Source: Rickettsiales bacterium (GTDB lineage Bacteria; Pseudomonadota; Alphaproteobacteria; Rickettsiales; UBA998). From it: a stretch of 64,000 bases of DNA. The stretch lies in contig JANQNR010000004.1 of NCBI GenBank assembly GCA_028279475.1, positions 546,270 to 610,269 on the forward strand. The letters run 5' to 3'. Shown here piece by piece: positions 1 to 9,630 of the stretch (positions within the stretch are counted from its first letter, which is position 1; every line of letters begins with the position of its first letter). Position numbers and translations under genes: made by a program. The notes beneath the pieces are model-generated. The model had not been told where the DNA came from, searched no databases, and saw nothing but the letters and a program-made list of their open reading frames with translations.

Positions 1-1
1 C

Positions 2-901
2 GGGCTGCGCGCCGTAGCGCTTGGCTTTCAAGCCATCCGCAATGGGGACAGTCATATCGTGGTTGCAGGTGGACAGGAAAATATGTCACTTGCACCCCAT
101 GCCATGCATCTGCGCAGTGGCGTAAAAATGGGGAATGGCACGATGATCGATACCATGATCCATGACGGGCTATGGGACATTTTCAACGACTACCATATGG
201 GCATTACGGCGGAAAATATCGCCAAACAATACAGCATCTCCCGCGAAGATCAGGATGCGCTGGCACTGACCTCACAACAACGCGCTGCTGCCGCTATCGC
301 TGCTGGTAAGTTCAGCGACGAAATGGTGCCAGTTACCGTCAAACATCGCAAAGGTGATATCGTGGTGGATACCGATGAATTTCCTCGCGAAACCACGCTG
401 GAAAAACTGGGCGGACTGCGCCCGGCCTTTGATAAAAACGGCACAGTAACCGCAGGAAACGCCTCCGGTATCAATGACGGTGCAGCCGCCGTACTGCTGA
501 TGAGTGCTGAAGAAGCAAGCAAGCGCAACCTCACCCCGTTGGCAACTATCAAAAGCTGGGCGCATGCCGGGGTAGACCCGGCCATCATGGGCACCGGGCC
601 GATTTCCGCCACGCAGCAATGCCTGAAAAAGGCCGGATGGAGTGTCGCCGACCTTGACCTGATTGAATCGAATGAAGCCTTTGCCGCGCAGGCACTCAGC
701 GTCTCACGCGAGCTGGATTTTGATATGGAAAAAGTGAATGTCAATGGCGGTGCCATCGCACTGGGACATCCGATCGGCGCATCCGGCGCCCGCGTCCTGA
801 CCACCCTGCTGCATGAGATGAAACGCCGGAATGCGAAGAAAGGCCTGGCCACCTTGTGCATCGGCGGCGGCATGGGCGTCGCACTGGCTGTTGAACGATA
901 A
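2..901 (+). CDS. phaA: Acetyl-CoA acetyltransferase (beta-ketothiolase), 5' end cut by window
   Basis: Condenses two acetyl-CoA to acetoacetyl-CoA in the cytoplasm, the first step of PHB synthesis. The reading frame is open from base 2, so the gene starts before the window and the nucleophilic Cys of the N-terminal half is not visible. The C-terminal half shows the thiolase signature with the catalytic His ([17 protein letters not shown], about bases 745-795) and the second catalytic Cys in LCIGGGMG near the end (about 855-880). The reductase gene follows 25 bases downstream behind its own Shine-Dalgarno, so the two probably form a phaAB operon. A degradative thiolase (atoB) would look much the same; the neighbour favours the biosynthetic role. 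Confidence 0.93.
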   Translation, partial: GLRAVALGFQAIRNGDSHIVVAGGQENMSLAPHAMHLRSGVKMGNGTMIDTMIHDGLWDIFNDYHMGITAENIAKQYSISREDQDALALTSQQRAAAAIAAGKFSDEMVPVTVKHRKGDIVVDTDEFPRETTLEKLGGLRPAFDKNGTVTAGNASGINDGAAAVLLMSAEEASKRNLTPLATIKSWAHAGVDPAIMGTGPISATQQCLKKAGWSVADLDLIESNEAFAAQALSVSRELDFDMEKVNVNGGAIALGHPIGASGARVLTTLLHEMKRRNAKKGLATLCIGGGMGVALAVER

Positions 902-926
902 GATACGAACCAAGGAGAGATTATTT

Positions 927-1652
927 ATGACCACCAACGCACTTGTTACCGGCGGCACACGCGGCATCGGAAAATCCATTGCCGTTGCCCTGAAAGAAGC
1001 AGGCTACAACGTCGCCGTGAACTACGCCTCACGCGTGGAGACGGCCGAAGCCTTCACCAAAGAAACCGGTATCCCGGCGGTCAAATGGGACGTATCAGAC
1101 TATGACGACTGCGCACGCGGCATTAAAGAAACAGAGGCAGCGCTGGGCGGTGCCATCCATGTGCTCATTAATAATGCCGGGATCACCCGCGACGCCGCCA
1201 TGCACAAGATGGACGCCAGCCAGTGGAATGACGTCATCACCACCAACCTGAATTCCTGCTACAATATGGCACGCGCCGTGATCGAAACGATGCGTGCGGA
1301 AGGCTTTGGCCGGATTGTCAATATCAGCTCGATCAACGGGCAGGTCGGCCAGTTCGGTCAGACCAACTACTCTGCTGCCAAGGCCGGTGTGCTGGGCTTC
1401 ACCAAGGCACTGGCGCGGGAAACGGCGGCCAAGGGCATCACGGTCAATGCCATCGCGCCTGGCTATATCCGTACCGATATGACCTCGGCCATCCGGGAGG
1501 ACGTGCTGGCGAAAATCATCGCCGGGATTCCGGTCGGCCGCATGGGTGAGCCGGAAGAGATCGCCCGCGCGGTGCTGTTCCTGATTAGCAAGGACGCCGG
1601 GTTCATCACCGGCGAAACGCTGTCCATCAATGGCGGCCAGTTTATGGAGTAA
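927..1652 (+). CDS. phaB: Acetoacetyl-CoA reductase (SDR family)
   Basis: NADPH-dependent reduction of acetoacetyl-CoA to (R)-3-hydroxybutyryl-CoA, the monomer for PHB synthase. The 241-residue product has the length of the family. It shows the TGGTRGIG nucleotide-binding loop at residues 8-15, the NNAG motif near 88, a Ser in NISSINGQ and the catalytic YSAAK motif near 153. I chose ATG 927 because AAGGAGAG lies at 912-919 with good spacing and the Rossmann fold starts at once; an earlier in-frame start would lie inside phaA. It ends two bases before the convergent aminotransferase gene. Confidence 0.95.
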   Translation: MTTNALVTGGTRGIGKSIAVALKEAGYNVAVNYASRVETAEAFTKETGIPAVKWDVSDYDDCARGIKETEAALGGAIHVLINNAGITRDAAMHKMDASQWNDVITTNLNSCYNMARAVIETMRAEGFGRIVNISSINGQVGQFGQTNYSAAKAGVLGFTKALARETAAKGITVNAIAPGYIRTDMTSAIREDVLAKIIAGIPVGRMGEPEEIARAVLFLISKDAGFITGETLSINGGQFME

Positions 1653-1654
1653 TG

Positions 1655-2860
1655 CTACGTAAGTGTGGCAATCGCCTGCTCGATGCGGTTGCAGGCTTCG
1701 TCCAGCTTTTCCTCCGACGTTGCATAGGACACGCGGAAATAACCTTCTGATCCGAAAGCACTGCCCGGCACCGCCGCCACCAGCGCTTCCTCCAGCAGGT
1801 AGCTGCACAGTTGCATCGAATCCTTAATATGCACCCCCGACGGCGTCGTGCGCCCAAACAGCGCCGAACAGTCCGGGAACAGGTAAAACGCCCCTTCCGG
1901 TCTGGCGCAGACCAATCCGGGGATGGCATTCAACCGCGCCAGCACCTTATCCCGGCGCGTGGCAAACGCCGCCACCCACTCTTTCAGAAACGCATGATCG
2001 CCATTGAGCGCCTCCACCGCCGCCGCCTGTGAAATGGAACAGGGGTTGGAGGTGGAATGTGACTGAATATCGCTGATTGCCTTGATAATCGGCGTCGGCC
2101 CGGCGGCATAGCCAATCCGCCACCCCGTCATGGAATAGGATTTCGACACGCCATTGACCGTCACCACCCGCTCCTGCAACGCCGGCACCGCATCGGCCAG
2201 CGTGACATATTCAAACCCGTCATAGACCAGATATTCGTAGATGTCGTCCGAGAGCACCATCACCTGCTCATGGCGCAACAGCACCTCCCCCAGCGCTTCC
2301 AGCTCGGCGCGCGTATAGGCTGCACCGCTGGGATTGGACGGCGAGTTGAGAATCAGCCAACGCGTATGCGGTGTAATCGCCGCTTCCAGCTTCTCCGGCG
2401 TCAGCTTCAGACCGCTCTCCTTGCCGCATTCAACAATCACTGGTGTCCCTTCCGCGACATACACCATATCGGGGTACGACACCCAGTACGGCGTCGGGAT
2501 AATCACCTCATCCCCCTCACCGACCGTGGCCAGAATCGCGTTAAACAGCACCTGCTTGGCGCCGCACCCGACCACTACCTGGTTGCGCTCAAACTGCAAG
2601 CTGTTGTCACGGGCGAACTTGGCAATGATGGCGTCTTTTAGTTCTGGCGTCCCGCTGACCGGGGTGTATTTGGTCTTGCCCTGCTGAATCGCGGTGATCG
2701 CGGCCTGCTTGATATGATCCGGCGTATCGAAATCCGGCTCCCCGGCACCCAGCCCGATCACGTCCTTTCCGGCTGCTCGTAACTCTGCGGCTTTTGCCGT
2801 CACCGCCATGGTCGGCGAGGGTTTCACGGCGGCAAGACGGTCGGCAACGGAATAATGCAT
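1655..2860 (-). CDS. aspC: Class I pyridoxal-phosphate aminotransferase, aspartate type
   Basis: Cytoplasmic transamination between aspartate (or other amino acids) and 2-oxoglutarate. At 401 residues it fits the I-gamma subgroup, with GAGEPDFDTP near residue 38, the NSPSNPSG substrate and cofactor motif near 172, the PLP lysine in VSKSYSMTGWRIGY at about residue 240, and a C-terminal FRVSYATS containing the carboxylate-binding Arg. Convergent with phaB. A small orphan gene lies 73 bases upstream on the same strand. Substrate range (aspartate versus prephenate or aromatic) cannot be read from the sequence. Confidence 0.92.
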   Translation of the reverse strand: MHYSVADRLAAVKPSPTMAVTAKAAELRAAGKDVIGLGAGEPDFDTPDHIKQAAITAIQQGKTKYTPVSGTPELKDAIIAKFARDNSLQFERNQVVVGCGAKQVLFNAILATVGEGDEVIIPTPYWVSYPDMVYVAEGTPVIVECGKESGLKLTPEKLEAAITPHTRWLILNSPSNPSGAAYTRAELEALGEVLLRHEQVMVLSDDIYEYLVYDGFEYVTLADAVPALQERVVTVNGVSKSYSMTGWRIGYAAGPTPIIKAISDIQSHSTSNPCSISQAAAVEALNGDHAFLKEWVAAFATRRDKVLARLNAIPGLVCARPEGAFYLFPDCSALFGRTTPSGVHIKDSMQLCSYLLEEALVAAVPGSAFGSEGYFRVSYATSEEKLDEACNRIEQAIATLT

Positions 2861-2933
2861 GGGGAGGCTCCTTGAGTGATGTTTCTGTTTGAGTATTCAG
2901 TACCCGCCTTTGCAGGAAAAAGCAAATGGGTGT

Positions 2934-3212
2934 TTATGGTGGGTAGTGATAGTCAAACACCTGGTCATTGTGCCATTTGGGACTCCCCTCCTCCTCCCCG
3001 CGAAAACGCTGCTGCATACAACGCGAAATATATTCTGCCGTGTGGTGGTTGCTCCATAGCGTTTCGCGGAACCACTCGAACCATAGCAGGTCTTTTTCCG
3101 TCGGCTGGTAGCGCTTGTCGCGCTTATACTCATAGGCAATGTCCACCGCCTGCAGCACCAGGCTGATGGCTTCTTCTAATGGTTGTTTGGGTTTCTTTTT
3201 GAATAGTCGCAT
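2934..3212 (-). CDS. Small hypothetical protein
   Basis: Predicted 92-residue soluble protein with a basic start (MRLFKKKPKQ) followed by acidic and aromatic-rich sequence (WFEWFRETLW near residue 47). I recognise no family. ATG 3212 is preferred over an upstream in-frame start at 3281 because a GAAGGGGG Shine-Dalgarno precedes it closely. It reads toward aspC and could be cotranscribed with it. A 7-bp hairpin (3238-3244 with 3255-3261, GGCACCA/TGGTGCC) sits in its leader. Function unknown. Confidence 0.55.
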   Translation of the reverse strand: MRLFKKKPKQPLEEAISLVLQAVDIAYEYKRDKRYQPTEKDLLWFEWFRETLWSNHHTAEYISRCMQQRFRGEEEGSPKWHNDQVFDYHYPP

Positions 3213-3584
3213 GATGCCCCCTTCGTTAACAAACAATGGCACCAACAGACTCGCTGGTGCCGGGGTGTTTACAAGCCACAACTAGATGACCGCGACGCCT
3301 TTACCGCACGCGGCTGTTATATAACGCCGCCACCCCGACCAACGTCGAGATGGCAGTTTGGTTTCGGCAGCGCCAACTGCCGCTAGTTGAAAGGTTGTAA
3401 AGCCCCAGATGCCAATCCAGCATCTTGTGGATAAGATAGCTGAATGCCGGAAAAATAGAAAGGGCAAAGCAATTGGAGTGACCATTTCCTTATATGATTG
3501 GACAGGTCAAAAAAGTTCTATATACTAACCATCCAACATAGATATTGTTGAACCATCTAATTTTTCTCAGAATTTAAAGATAGT
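3213..3584. other. Intergenic region with two hairpins and a promoter
   Basis: This gap of 372 bases has no convincing gene; a 67-codon frame at 3282-3485 on the minus strand has no recognisable content. It holds the GGCACCA/TGGTGCC hairpin at 3238-3261, a second inverted repeat GGCAGTT/AACTGCC at 3352-3358 and 3375-3381, and a switch at about 3480 from neighbour-like GC to AT-rich sequence, which continues through the next gene. Confidence 0.5.
3498..3526 (+). promoter_or_regulatory. Candidate sigma-70-type promoter
   Basis: TTGGAC at 3498-3503, 17-base spacer, TATACT at 3521-3526. It would start transcription about 50 bases before the AT-rich orphan gene at 3585. The -10 is strong and the -35 is partial. 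Only sequence match supports it. Confidence 0.4.
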
Positions 3585-4445
3585 ATGGATTATTATAATT
3601 TGCATGAATTCCAAGAAGAAATCAGCATTCTCGAAGAGTTTTTTAATGAACTAGGTGCGAGAGAAGAAGAAATACAGGTATTTGGATTCAGGAGAGTTGA
3701 ACATTGGGAAAGTTACCAGAAAGCGCTAAACGTATTTAATAATTTTGAGAGACAAATACATAACTTTCTTTCGTTTGCACGATTCTATGACAAACATATA
3801 TATGAAAATGCTATACACCTTCTTAAAGAAACCAGAATTGGAGAATCATTAGCAAGCATACAAGTGTTTCTTCAAATAGAATCAGCGCGCAAACCTTTTG
3901 TAACAGGGTCGATAGTTGTGACGGCGCTGCATCGATACTCGCTGGCACTAGGGATAACATCGAGGAAACGCATTTTTTCGAATGAATCTTTCTCAGTTCA
4001 CAAAGTATTAGTTGCACTGGGACGCTTAAAAAGTTTTGTAGGTATAATAGACGATGTTTATGTTCAAAGAATTGGTGAAGACAATAATGTTTTCAAACCA
4101 TCCAATCTAAATGAAGAAGCGATCCTTACACATATAGAAGCAGCGATTGATCAAATCGAACAGAATATAAGTATACCACAAAACCACAAAGACCAACTTC
4201 TTGCCTTTCTCCAAAAAGCTAAAAATGAACTGGCGGGCAACAAAAAGTCTTGGAATAAGATAGTCGGGGCTTTAGTAATTACTGCTACAATTACCGCAGG
4301 AATAGCCAGTGCTCCAGAAGCATACAAAAATATTGATGCTGCTTTAAAATATATCCTTGGTACGTCAATAGATCGAGACGTGTTCAACCCTGCCCCGTTG
4401 TTACACGATATGGCGGTAGAGCCCTCTGACTCTGAGATTGCTTGA
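3585..4445 (+). CDS. AT-rich orphan protein with one C-terminal membrane segment
   Basis: 286 residues, family not recognised. Residues 1-215 are charged and mainly helical in appearance (EEISILEEFFNELGAREEEI near the start; IEAAIDQIEQN and QLLAFLQKAKNEL near 185-215). One hydrophobic stretch at about 222-243 (KIVGALVITATITAGIASA) looks like a single membrane helix, with about 40 residues after it. The gene is clearly more AT-rich than its neighbours, stands alone with its own promoter, and ends 135 bases from a tRNA-Gln gene, all of which suggest acquisition by transfer. A defence or abortive-infection role is possible but is only a guess from context. Confidence 0.7.
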   Translation: MDYYNLHEFQEEISILEEFFNELGAREEEIQVFGFRRVEHWESYQKALNVFNNFERQIHNFLSFARFYDKHIYENAIHLLKETRIGESLASIQVFLQIESARKPFVTGSIVVTALHRYSLALGITSRKRIFSNESFSVHKVLVALGRLKSFVGIIDDVYVQRIGEDNNVFKPSNLNEEAILTHIEAAIDQIEQNISIPQNHKDQLLAFLQKAKNELAGNKKSWNKIVGALVITATITAGIASAPEAYKNIDAALKYILGTSIDRDVFNPAPLLHDMAVEPSDSEIA

Positions 4446-4580
4446 TATTTCGCTCTCCATCAAAAATCGTGCTTAACGGAAATGGATCACGCAAGAGGCC
4501 AAGAAGCCTTGACGGAACTACATAGACGTCAGAGACTATTGTCATTCCCGCCCATTACACTCAAATACTCAGTGAAAAAG

Positions 4581-4655
<75 letters not shown>

Positions 4656-4733
4656 ATCATTATCATGTTTCACGTCCATCGTGTGCATGAATGTGAAAGT
4701 GAACACAGGTGATAGCCGAGTCTCTTGCGAAAT

Positions 4734-5069
4734 TCAACTGCCTTTCTGCGTTTCCCGGCGTATCCAGTTGAGAAAATCTGCATCGCCGTCTTCCACCGGT
4801 AACATGGTGATGCAGGGGCAATCATACGAATGCATCTCCTTAATCCTGGTCATGACGGCATTCACCGCCGTTTTCGTCGTCTTCAGGATCAGCACGACCT
4901 CTTGCCCTTCCATCATTTCACCGTCCCAGCGATACAGCGTCTCCATGTTCGGCAGCAGGTTGGCACAGGCGACCAGGGACGATTCCAGCAGATGCCTGGC
5001 AATCGCCCGCGCCTCCTCCATGTCCGGCGCCGTCACATATAAAAAACAAACCTGTACCGCCAGCGGCAT
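4734..5069 (-). CDS. cutA: CutA1 divalent-ion tolerance protein
   Basis: Small trimeric ferredoxin-like protein of 111 residues, the usual family length. The family is linked to copper and divalent cation tolerance, but its biochemical role is unsettled. Family features are visible: VTAPDMEEARAIARHLLE (residues 12-29), CANLLPNMETLYRWDGEM (about 35-52), EVVLILKTT and the final FLNWIRRET. Its start overlaps the phaC stop by one base (TGATG), so it is probably translated from the phaC transcript. Confidence 0.93.
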   Translation of the reverse strand: MPLAVQVCFLYVTAPDMEEARAIARHLLESSLVACANLLPNMETLYRWDGEMMEGQEVVLILKTTKTAVNAVMTRIKEMHSYDCPCITMLPVEDGDADFLNWIRRETQKGS

Positions 5070-6907
5070 CAGCGCGCCTTTACGTAAGAACCCGGTGCAT
5101 CGGCTAGCGCGGGATAGGCCTTGATACTTCCCGGAACACGCGCCGTCACCTGCTTCTTATCGGTACGCTTCTGCGCCCATTGATGCCAATGCTCCCACCA
5201 GGAACCGGGGTGCTGCTTCGCATTGCGCAACCATAATTCCGGGTCTTTGCCCTTTGGTGAATCGCCGGTCCAATAGCCATATTTCTGTTTTACCGGCGGA
5301 TTAATCACCCCTGCCACATGCCCGGAACCTGCCAACACAAAGGTCGTATCACCGCCATACAGACGAGTTGCGGCAAAGGTGGATTTCCACGGCGCAATAT
5401 GATCCTCGCACGTGGATAGCAAGTAAGAAGGTGTCTTGATCATGGTCAGATCAATTGCCTTTCCCGCCAGCTTTAACGCCCCTTCCGCCAGCCGGTTCTT
5501 CTGGTACATATTGCGCAAATAGTAGCTGTGCATGGCCGCCGGCATACGAGTGGAATCCGAATTCCAATACAGCAGATCAAATGGGAAGGGCTCCTTACCC
5601 ATGAGGTAGTTATTCACCACAAACGACCAGATCATATTGTTAGGACGCAGCAGGCTAAAGGTAGTCGCCATGTCAGAACCATCCAGATAGCCTTTCTTCT
5701 CCATCTTCTGCTCAAGTGCACTGATCTGCTCCTCGTCAATAAAGACGCCCAGCTCTCCCGGTTCTGAGAAATCAATCATGGTGGTCAAATAGGTGGCGGA
5801 TTTGACGCTATTGGCTTCGCCACATGCCTGTAAATAGGCGAGCGTCGTAGCCAGCAAGGTGCCACCCAGACAATATCCCACACAATGTGCATCCTTGGAA
5901 CCGGTAATCTCCCGTACAACGTTGAGCGCCTGCAGCAGCCCTTCTTGCATATAGTGCTCAAAGGTCTTGCGCTTATGGCGCGCATCAGGGTTCACCCAGG
6001 AAATAACAAACACCGTATAGCCCTGTTCGACCAGCCAGCGCACAAAGGAATTTTTCTGCTGCATGTCAAAAATATAGAATTTATTGATCCAGGCAGGAAT
6101 CAACAGCAGCGGGGTTTCATAAACCTGCTCAGTCTGCGGCGTGTACTGTAACAGCTGCATCAGATTATTCTGGTAGACGACTTTTCCCGGGGTCGCAGCG
6201 ATGTTTTCGCCAACCTTGAACGCCTTGTTATCCGTGGTACTGATAGCCAGTCGCCCCTTCCCGCGCTCAATATCCTCTTTCAGATTCTGAAAGCCTCTCA
6301 AAATGGTTTCCCCATTACTCTCGAGTGCTGCTTTCAGCACTTCCGGGTTAGTGATAAGGAAATTACTAGGTGCCATGGCATTGAGCCACTGGCGCGTATA
6401 GAAATGCAGTTTTTCCTGCGTGTGAGGGTCAAGATCATCATCCAAGCGATCCACGGCATCCTGCATCCAGGACGATGTCATCAGGTAATGCTGACGAAGG
6501 TAATCGTAGAAAATATTATCTTCCCATGCCTCACCCGAAAAGCGGCGATCTTCAATAGGAGCGGGATGCGATGTGCTATCTGCATTCTCCTGCTCGCCAT
6601 CCATAAACCGTTCCATGGTACGCTGCCAAAGATTGGCGGAATCCGACCACCAGACATATCCCAGTTGCGCCAATCGCGCAGGATTCTGCATCACCTTACC
6701 CATCCACTGGCAATATTCGGATGCCAGATGCCACATACCGGGATCACCCTGTTGCATCTCGGCAAACGCATCTTCCTGCGCCAGCATCTTCAGGATGTCC
6801 TGCCAAAGCTGCGCAGCCTCCGCCATGTTATGGGTAAAAAGTAGTGGGTTGAATTGTTGCTTGGTTGAATCGTCAGATGCTTGTGTCATTGCCTGCACTG
6901 ATGTCAT
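5069..6907 (-). CDS. phaC: Class I poly(3-hydroxyalkanoate) synthase
   Basis: Polymerises (R)-3-hydroxyacyl-CoA to PHA on the granule surface. At 612 residues it fits class I (single-subunit) synthases. It has an N-terminal PhaC_N region and an alpha/beta-hydrolase domain with the lipase-like box GYCLGG carrying catalytic Cys346, Asp in CEDHIAPW near 502 and His in SGHVAGVINPP near 530. No phaE or phaR subunit gene is near. It lies 77 bases after adk, in the place where the alpha ribosomal operon often lies, and overlaps cutA. It completes the pathway begun by phaA and phaB at the left edge, on the other strand. Confidence 0.96.
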   Translation of the reverse strand: MTSVQAMTQASDDSTKQQFNPLLFTHNMAEAAQLWQDILKMLAQEDAFAEMQQGDPGMWHLASEYCQWMGKVMQNPARLAQLGYVWWSDSANLWQRTMERFMDGEQENADSTSHPAPIEDRRFSGEAWEDNIFYDYLRQHYLMTSSWMQDAVDRLDDDLDPHTQEKLHFYTRQWLNAMAPSNFLITNPEVLKAALESNGETILRGFQNLKEDIERGKGRLAISTTDNKAFKVGENIAATPGKVVYQNNLMQLLQYTPQTEQVYETPLLLIPAWINKFYIFDMQQKNSFVRWLVEQGYTVFVISWVNPDARHKRKTFEHYMQEGLLQALNVVREITGSKDAHCVGYCLGGTLLATTLAYLQACGEANSVKSATYLTTMIDFSEPGELGVFIDEEQISALEQKMEKKGYLDGSDMATTFSLLRPNNMIWSFVVNNYLMGKEPFPFDLLYWNSDSTRMPAAMHSYYLRNMYQKNRLAEGALKLAGKAIDLTMIKTPSYLLSTCEDHIAPWKSTFAATRLYGGDTTFVLAGSGHVAGVINPPVKQKYGYWTGDSPKGKDPELWLRNAKQHPGSWWEHWHQWAQKRTDKKQVTARVPGSIKAYPALADAPGSYVKAR

Positions 6908-6984
6908 GTGTGAGAACTCCTACTGGATTATTCTGCGGTTACTATAACCACATAGCCTTGTAGAGCAAGTGCAATCAGCCTTTA

Positions 6985-7632
6985 TTACTGTTTGATAATG
7001 GTAGCAATCGCCTGCGTAACCTCATCCATAGCAGCCATGCCATCTACTTCCTGTAAAATGCCCTTATCGCGATAATACGGCAGAAGAGGAGCGGTCTGCT
7101 CATGAAACGCCTGTAAGCGCTTCGCCACCGTTTCCGCCCGGTCATCTTCACGGCGAATGAATTCCGTGGCACCGCAGATATCACACACACCATCCTTCGA
7201 TGGTTGCTTAAAACTATCATGATAGCCTTCACCACATTTCGCACAGGCATAACGACCCGAAATACGCTCTACCAGCGCCGCATCATCGACCACCAGGTGA
7301 ATCACATAATCGAGTGAACGCTTGATTTCGGCCAGTGTCTCATCCAGCGCTTCGGCTTGCGCCAACGTACGCGGAAATCCATCGAGAATGAATCCGGGAA
7401 TACAATCCGCCTGCTTGATACGGTGTGAAATTAGACGGATCATAGTGTCATCGTCGACCAGCGCTCCCGATGCCATGATCGCCTTTAACTCATTACCCAA
7501 CTCCGTTCCGGAAGCAGCTGCTTCCCTTAGCATATCTCCGGTTGAGAGCTTGGCCAGCCCATGCTCGCGCATCAGAAACGCCGCTTGTGTTCCCTTTCCT
7601 GCTCCCGGTGGCCCCAATAAAATCAACTGCAT
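6985..7632 (-). CDS. adk: Adenylate kinase, zinc-type LID
   Basis: Cytoplasmic ATP + AMP to 2 ADP. 215 residues, the long form. P-loop GPPGAGKGT at 7-15, TGDMLR at 31-36, DGFPRT at 84-89. The LID domain carries four cysteines at 130, 133, 150 and 153, the set that binds structural zinc. The start lies two bases after the secY stop, and the secY-adk pairing is a standard end of the spc series. The usual downstream rpsM-rpsK-rpoA-rplQ genes do not follow. Confidence 0.98.
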   Translation of the reverse strand: MQLILLGPPGAGKGTQAAFLMREHGLAKLSTGDMLREAAASGTELGNELKAIMASGALVDDDTMIRLISHRIKQADCIPGFILDGFPRTLAQAEALDETLAEIKRSLDYVIHLVVDDAALVERISGRYACAKCGEGYHDSFKQPSKDGVCDICGATEFIRREDDRAETVAKRLQAFHEQTAPLLPYYRDKGILQEVDGMAAMDEVTQAIATIIKQ

Positions 7633-7634
7633 CG

Positions 7635-8963
7635 CTAACGTCTGCCCTTTAAGCGTGATTTCTTGATTAACCCTTCATATTGATGGGCAAACAGATGCGA
7701 CTGCACCTGTCCAACAAAATCCATGGTCACACTAACGATGATAAGCAAACTGGTACCACCTAAAAAGAACGGAATGGAATATTTGGCAATCAGCATCTCC
7801 GGTAGTGCGCAAACCAGTGCCAGATAGACACTACCGACCACGGTAATACGTGTGAGCACGTAATCCAGATACTCGGCGGTTTGTTTACCCGGACGAATGC
7901 CGGCAACAAACCCACCATTCTTTTTCAGATTATCTGCCGTGTCTTCTGGGTTGAATACAACTGCAGTATAGAAGAAACAAAAGAAGATGATAATAGCGAC
8001 ATAGGCCAGAATATAGGCAGGCTGGCCGTGTCCCAGATAAGCGGTCAGAGTACGTAGCCACTCTGGCGCTGATTCGGCATTAAAATTGGCAATCGTCAAT
8101 GGAAACAACAGGATGGAACTCGCAAAGATCGGAGGGATCACCCCGGCGGTATTCAGCTTTAGTGGCAAATGCGTATTATCACCTGCATAGAGTTTGTTAC
8201 CCACCTGCCGTTTCGGGTACTGCACGACAATTCGACGCTGCGCCCGCTCAACATACACAATCATAGCAATCAATGCCAGTGCACCTGCCAGAATCAGCAT
8301 CACCGTACCACCGCTGATATTAATCTGTCCCATAGAAGCCAGTCCGCCCGGTAATTCTGCAATAATCCCGGCAAAAATAATCAGTGAAATCCCGTTTCCA
8401 ATGCCGCGCGAGGTCATTTGTTCCCCCAGCCACATCAGAAACACGGTGCCACCAGTCAGCGTGATCATCGTTGACATACGGAAAAACATACCGGGATCAA
8501 TCACAGCGGAGCCACTGCTACCGGTCGTATTCTCTAGTCCAACCGCTACACCATAGCCCTGAATCATCGCCAACAGAACGGTACCATAGCGGGTATATTG
8601 GTTGATTTTCCGCCGTCCGGATTCACCTTCTTTTTTTAGAGCCGCCAAATGTGGAATCGCAACCCCTAGCAGCTGAATAATAATCGATGCGGAAATATAG
8701 GGCATAATCGCCAGTGCGAAAATAGTCATCCGCCCCAATGCACCCCCGGAAAACATATTGAATACACCAAGAATACCACCGGATTGCTGTTCAAAAATAT
8801 CCTGAAGCACCCGCGGATCAATGCCCGGAATAGGGATATAAGTACCAATGCGGTAAACGATCAATGCCCCCAGCACAAACAGCAACCGGCTTTTCAGCTC
8901 CTTGGCACGCGCCAGCATGCCGAGATCCATATTTTGCGCGAGTCGTTCTGCTGCTGAGACCAT
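7635..8963 (-). CDS. secY: Preprotein translocase subunit SecY
   Basis: Channel subunit of the Sec translocon in the inner membrane. 442 residues with ten hydrophobic segments. Hallmarks include LGALIVYRIGTYIPIPGID (about 31-49), the plug region after it (FEQQSGGILGVFNMFSGGAL) and a PGKQTAEYLDYVLTRITVVG segment near 354-374. It starts 12 bases after rplO in the usual rplO-secY order. Full length, nothing odd. Confidence 0.98.
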   Translation of the reverse strand: MVSAAERLAQNMDLGMLARAKELKSRLLFVLGALIVYRIGTYIPIPGIDPRVLQDIFEQQSGGILGVFNMFSGGALGRMTIFALAIMPYISASIIIQLLGVAIPHLAALKKEGESGRRKINQYTRYGTVLLAMIQGYGVAVGLENTTGSSGSAVIDPGMFFRMSTMITLTGGTVFLMWLGEQMTSRGIGNGISLIIFAGIIAELPGGLASMGQINISGGTVMLILAGALALIAMIVYVERAQRRIVVQYPKRQVGNKLYAGDNTHLPLKLNTAGVIPPIFASSILLFPLTIANFNAESAPEWLRTLTAYLGHGQPAYILAYVAIIIFFCFFYTAVVFNPEDTADNLKKNGGFVAGIRPGKQTAEYLDYVLTRITVVGSVYLALVCALPEMLIAKYSIPFFLGGTSLLIIVSVTMDFVGQVQSHLFAHQYEGLIKKSRLKGRR

Positions 8964-8975
8964 TGAAGCGAGGCC

Positions 8976-9437
8976 TTACGCTTTTAATTCGAGGCTTCCC
9001 CCCGCCTTAGCGAGCGCCTCTGCCGCAGATTTGGAGGCCTTATCCACGATCAACGTCAGCTTGGCCTTTAATTCGCCTTGCCCCAACAGCTTGACTGGTA
9101 CATCTGCTTTACGTACCAGACCACACGAAGCCAGTTCTTCTGCAGTAACTTTGCTACCGGCTTTCAATTTGCCAGCATCCACCGCACGCTGAAGATCCCG
9201 TAAGTTGATGGTCTGAATTTCCTGCCTGTGGATATTCGTAAAACCACGCTTTGGAAGGCGACGGAAAATTGGCATCTGTCCGCCCTCAAAACCCTTGATG
9301 GCAACACCGGAACGAGATTTCTGTCCTTTCACACCACGGCCACAGGTTTTCCCTTTGCCGCTACCAATACCACGGCCAACACGCGTACGATTATGTCGTG
9401 CACCCTGATTATCTTGCAATTCGTTCAACGCTACCAT
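8976..9437 (-). CDS. rplO: 50S ribosomal protein L15
   Basis: Large-subunit assembly protein of 153 residues, with the signature [20 protein letters not shown] near residues 16-35 and RLPKRGFTN in the middle. I set the start at ATG 9437 (MVALNELQD), which has GAGGT five bases upstream and begins one base after the rpmD stop; the in-frame ATG at 9449 lies inside rpmD and lacks this. Part of the spc series. Confidence 0.97.
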   Translation of the reverse strand: MVALNELQDNQGARHNRTRVGRGIGSGKGKTCGRGVKGQKSRSGVAIKGFEGGQMPIFRRLPKRGFTNIHRQEIQTINLRDLQRAVDAGKLKAGSKVTAEELASCGLVRKADVPVKLLGQGELKAKLTLIVDKASKSAAEALAKAGGSLELKA

Positions 9438-9438
9438 G

Positions 9439-9630
9439 TTATACCTCAACCACTTTCACCAGATGGGATACTTTCTTAATCATACCTCGCACAGACGGTG
9501 TATCTTCCAATGTCCGGCGGCGATGCAGCTTATTCAGCCCTAGTCCTACCAACGTGGCACGCTGATATTTCTGACGGCCAATCGGACTGCCAATCTGCTC
9601 AACGGTAATCGTTTGCTTTGCCTTACTCAT
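9439..9630 (-). CDS. rpmD: 50S ribosomal protein L30
   Basis: 63 residues, normal bacterial length, with the family pattern [15 protein letters not shown] followed by [25 protein letters not shown]. It overlaps the rpsE stop by four bases (ATGA), so the two are translationally coupled. Position between rpsE and rplO is canonical. Confidence 0.97.
   Translation of the reverse strand: MSKAKQTITVEQIGSPIGRQKYQRATLVGLGLNKLHRRRTLEDTPSVRGMIKKVSHLVKVVEV

Noticed and set aside
3282..3485. 67-codon minus-strand frame
   Set aside because: Low-information sequence, no ribosome site, overlaps two hairpins.
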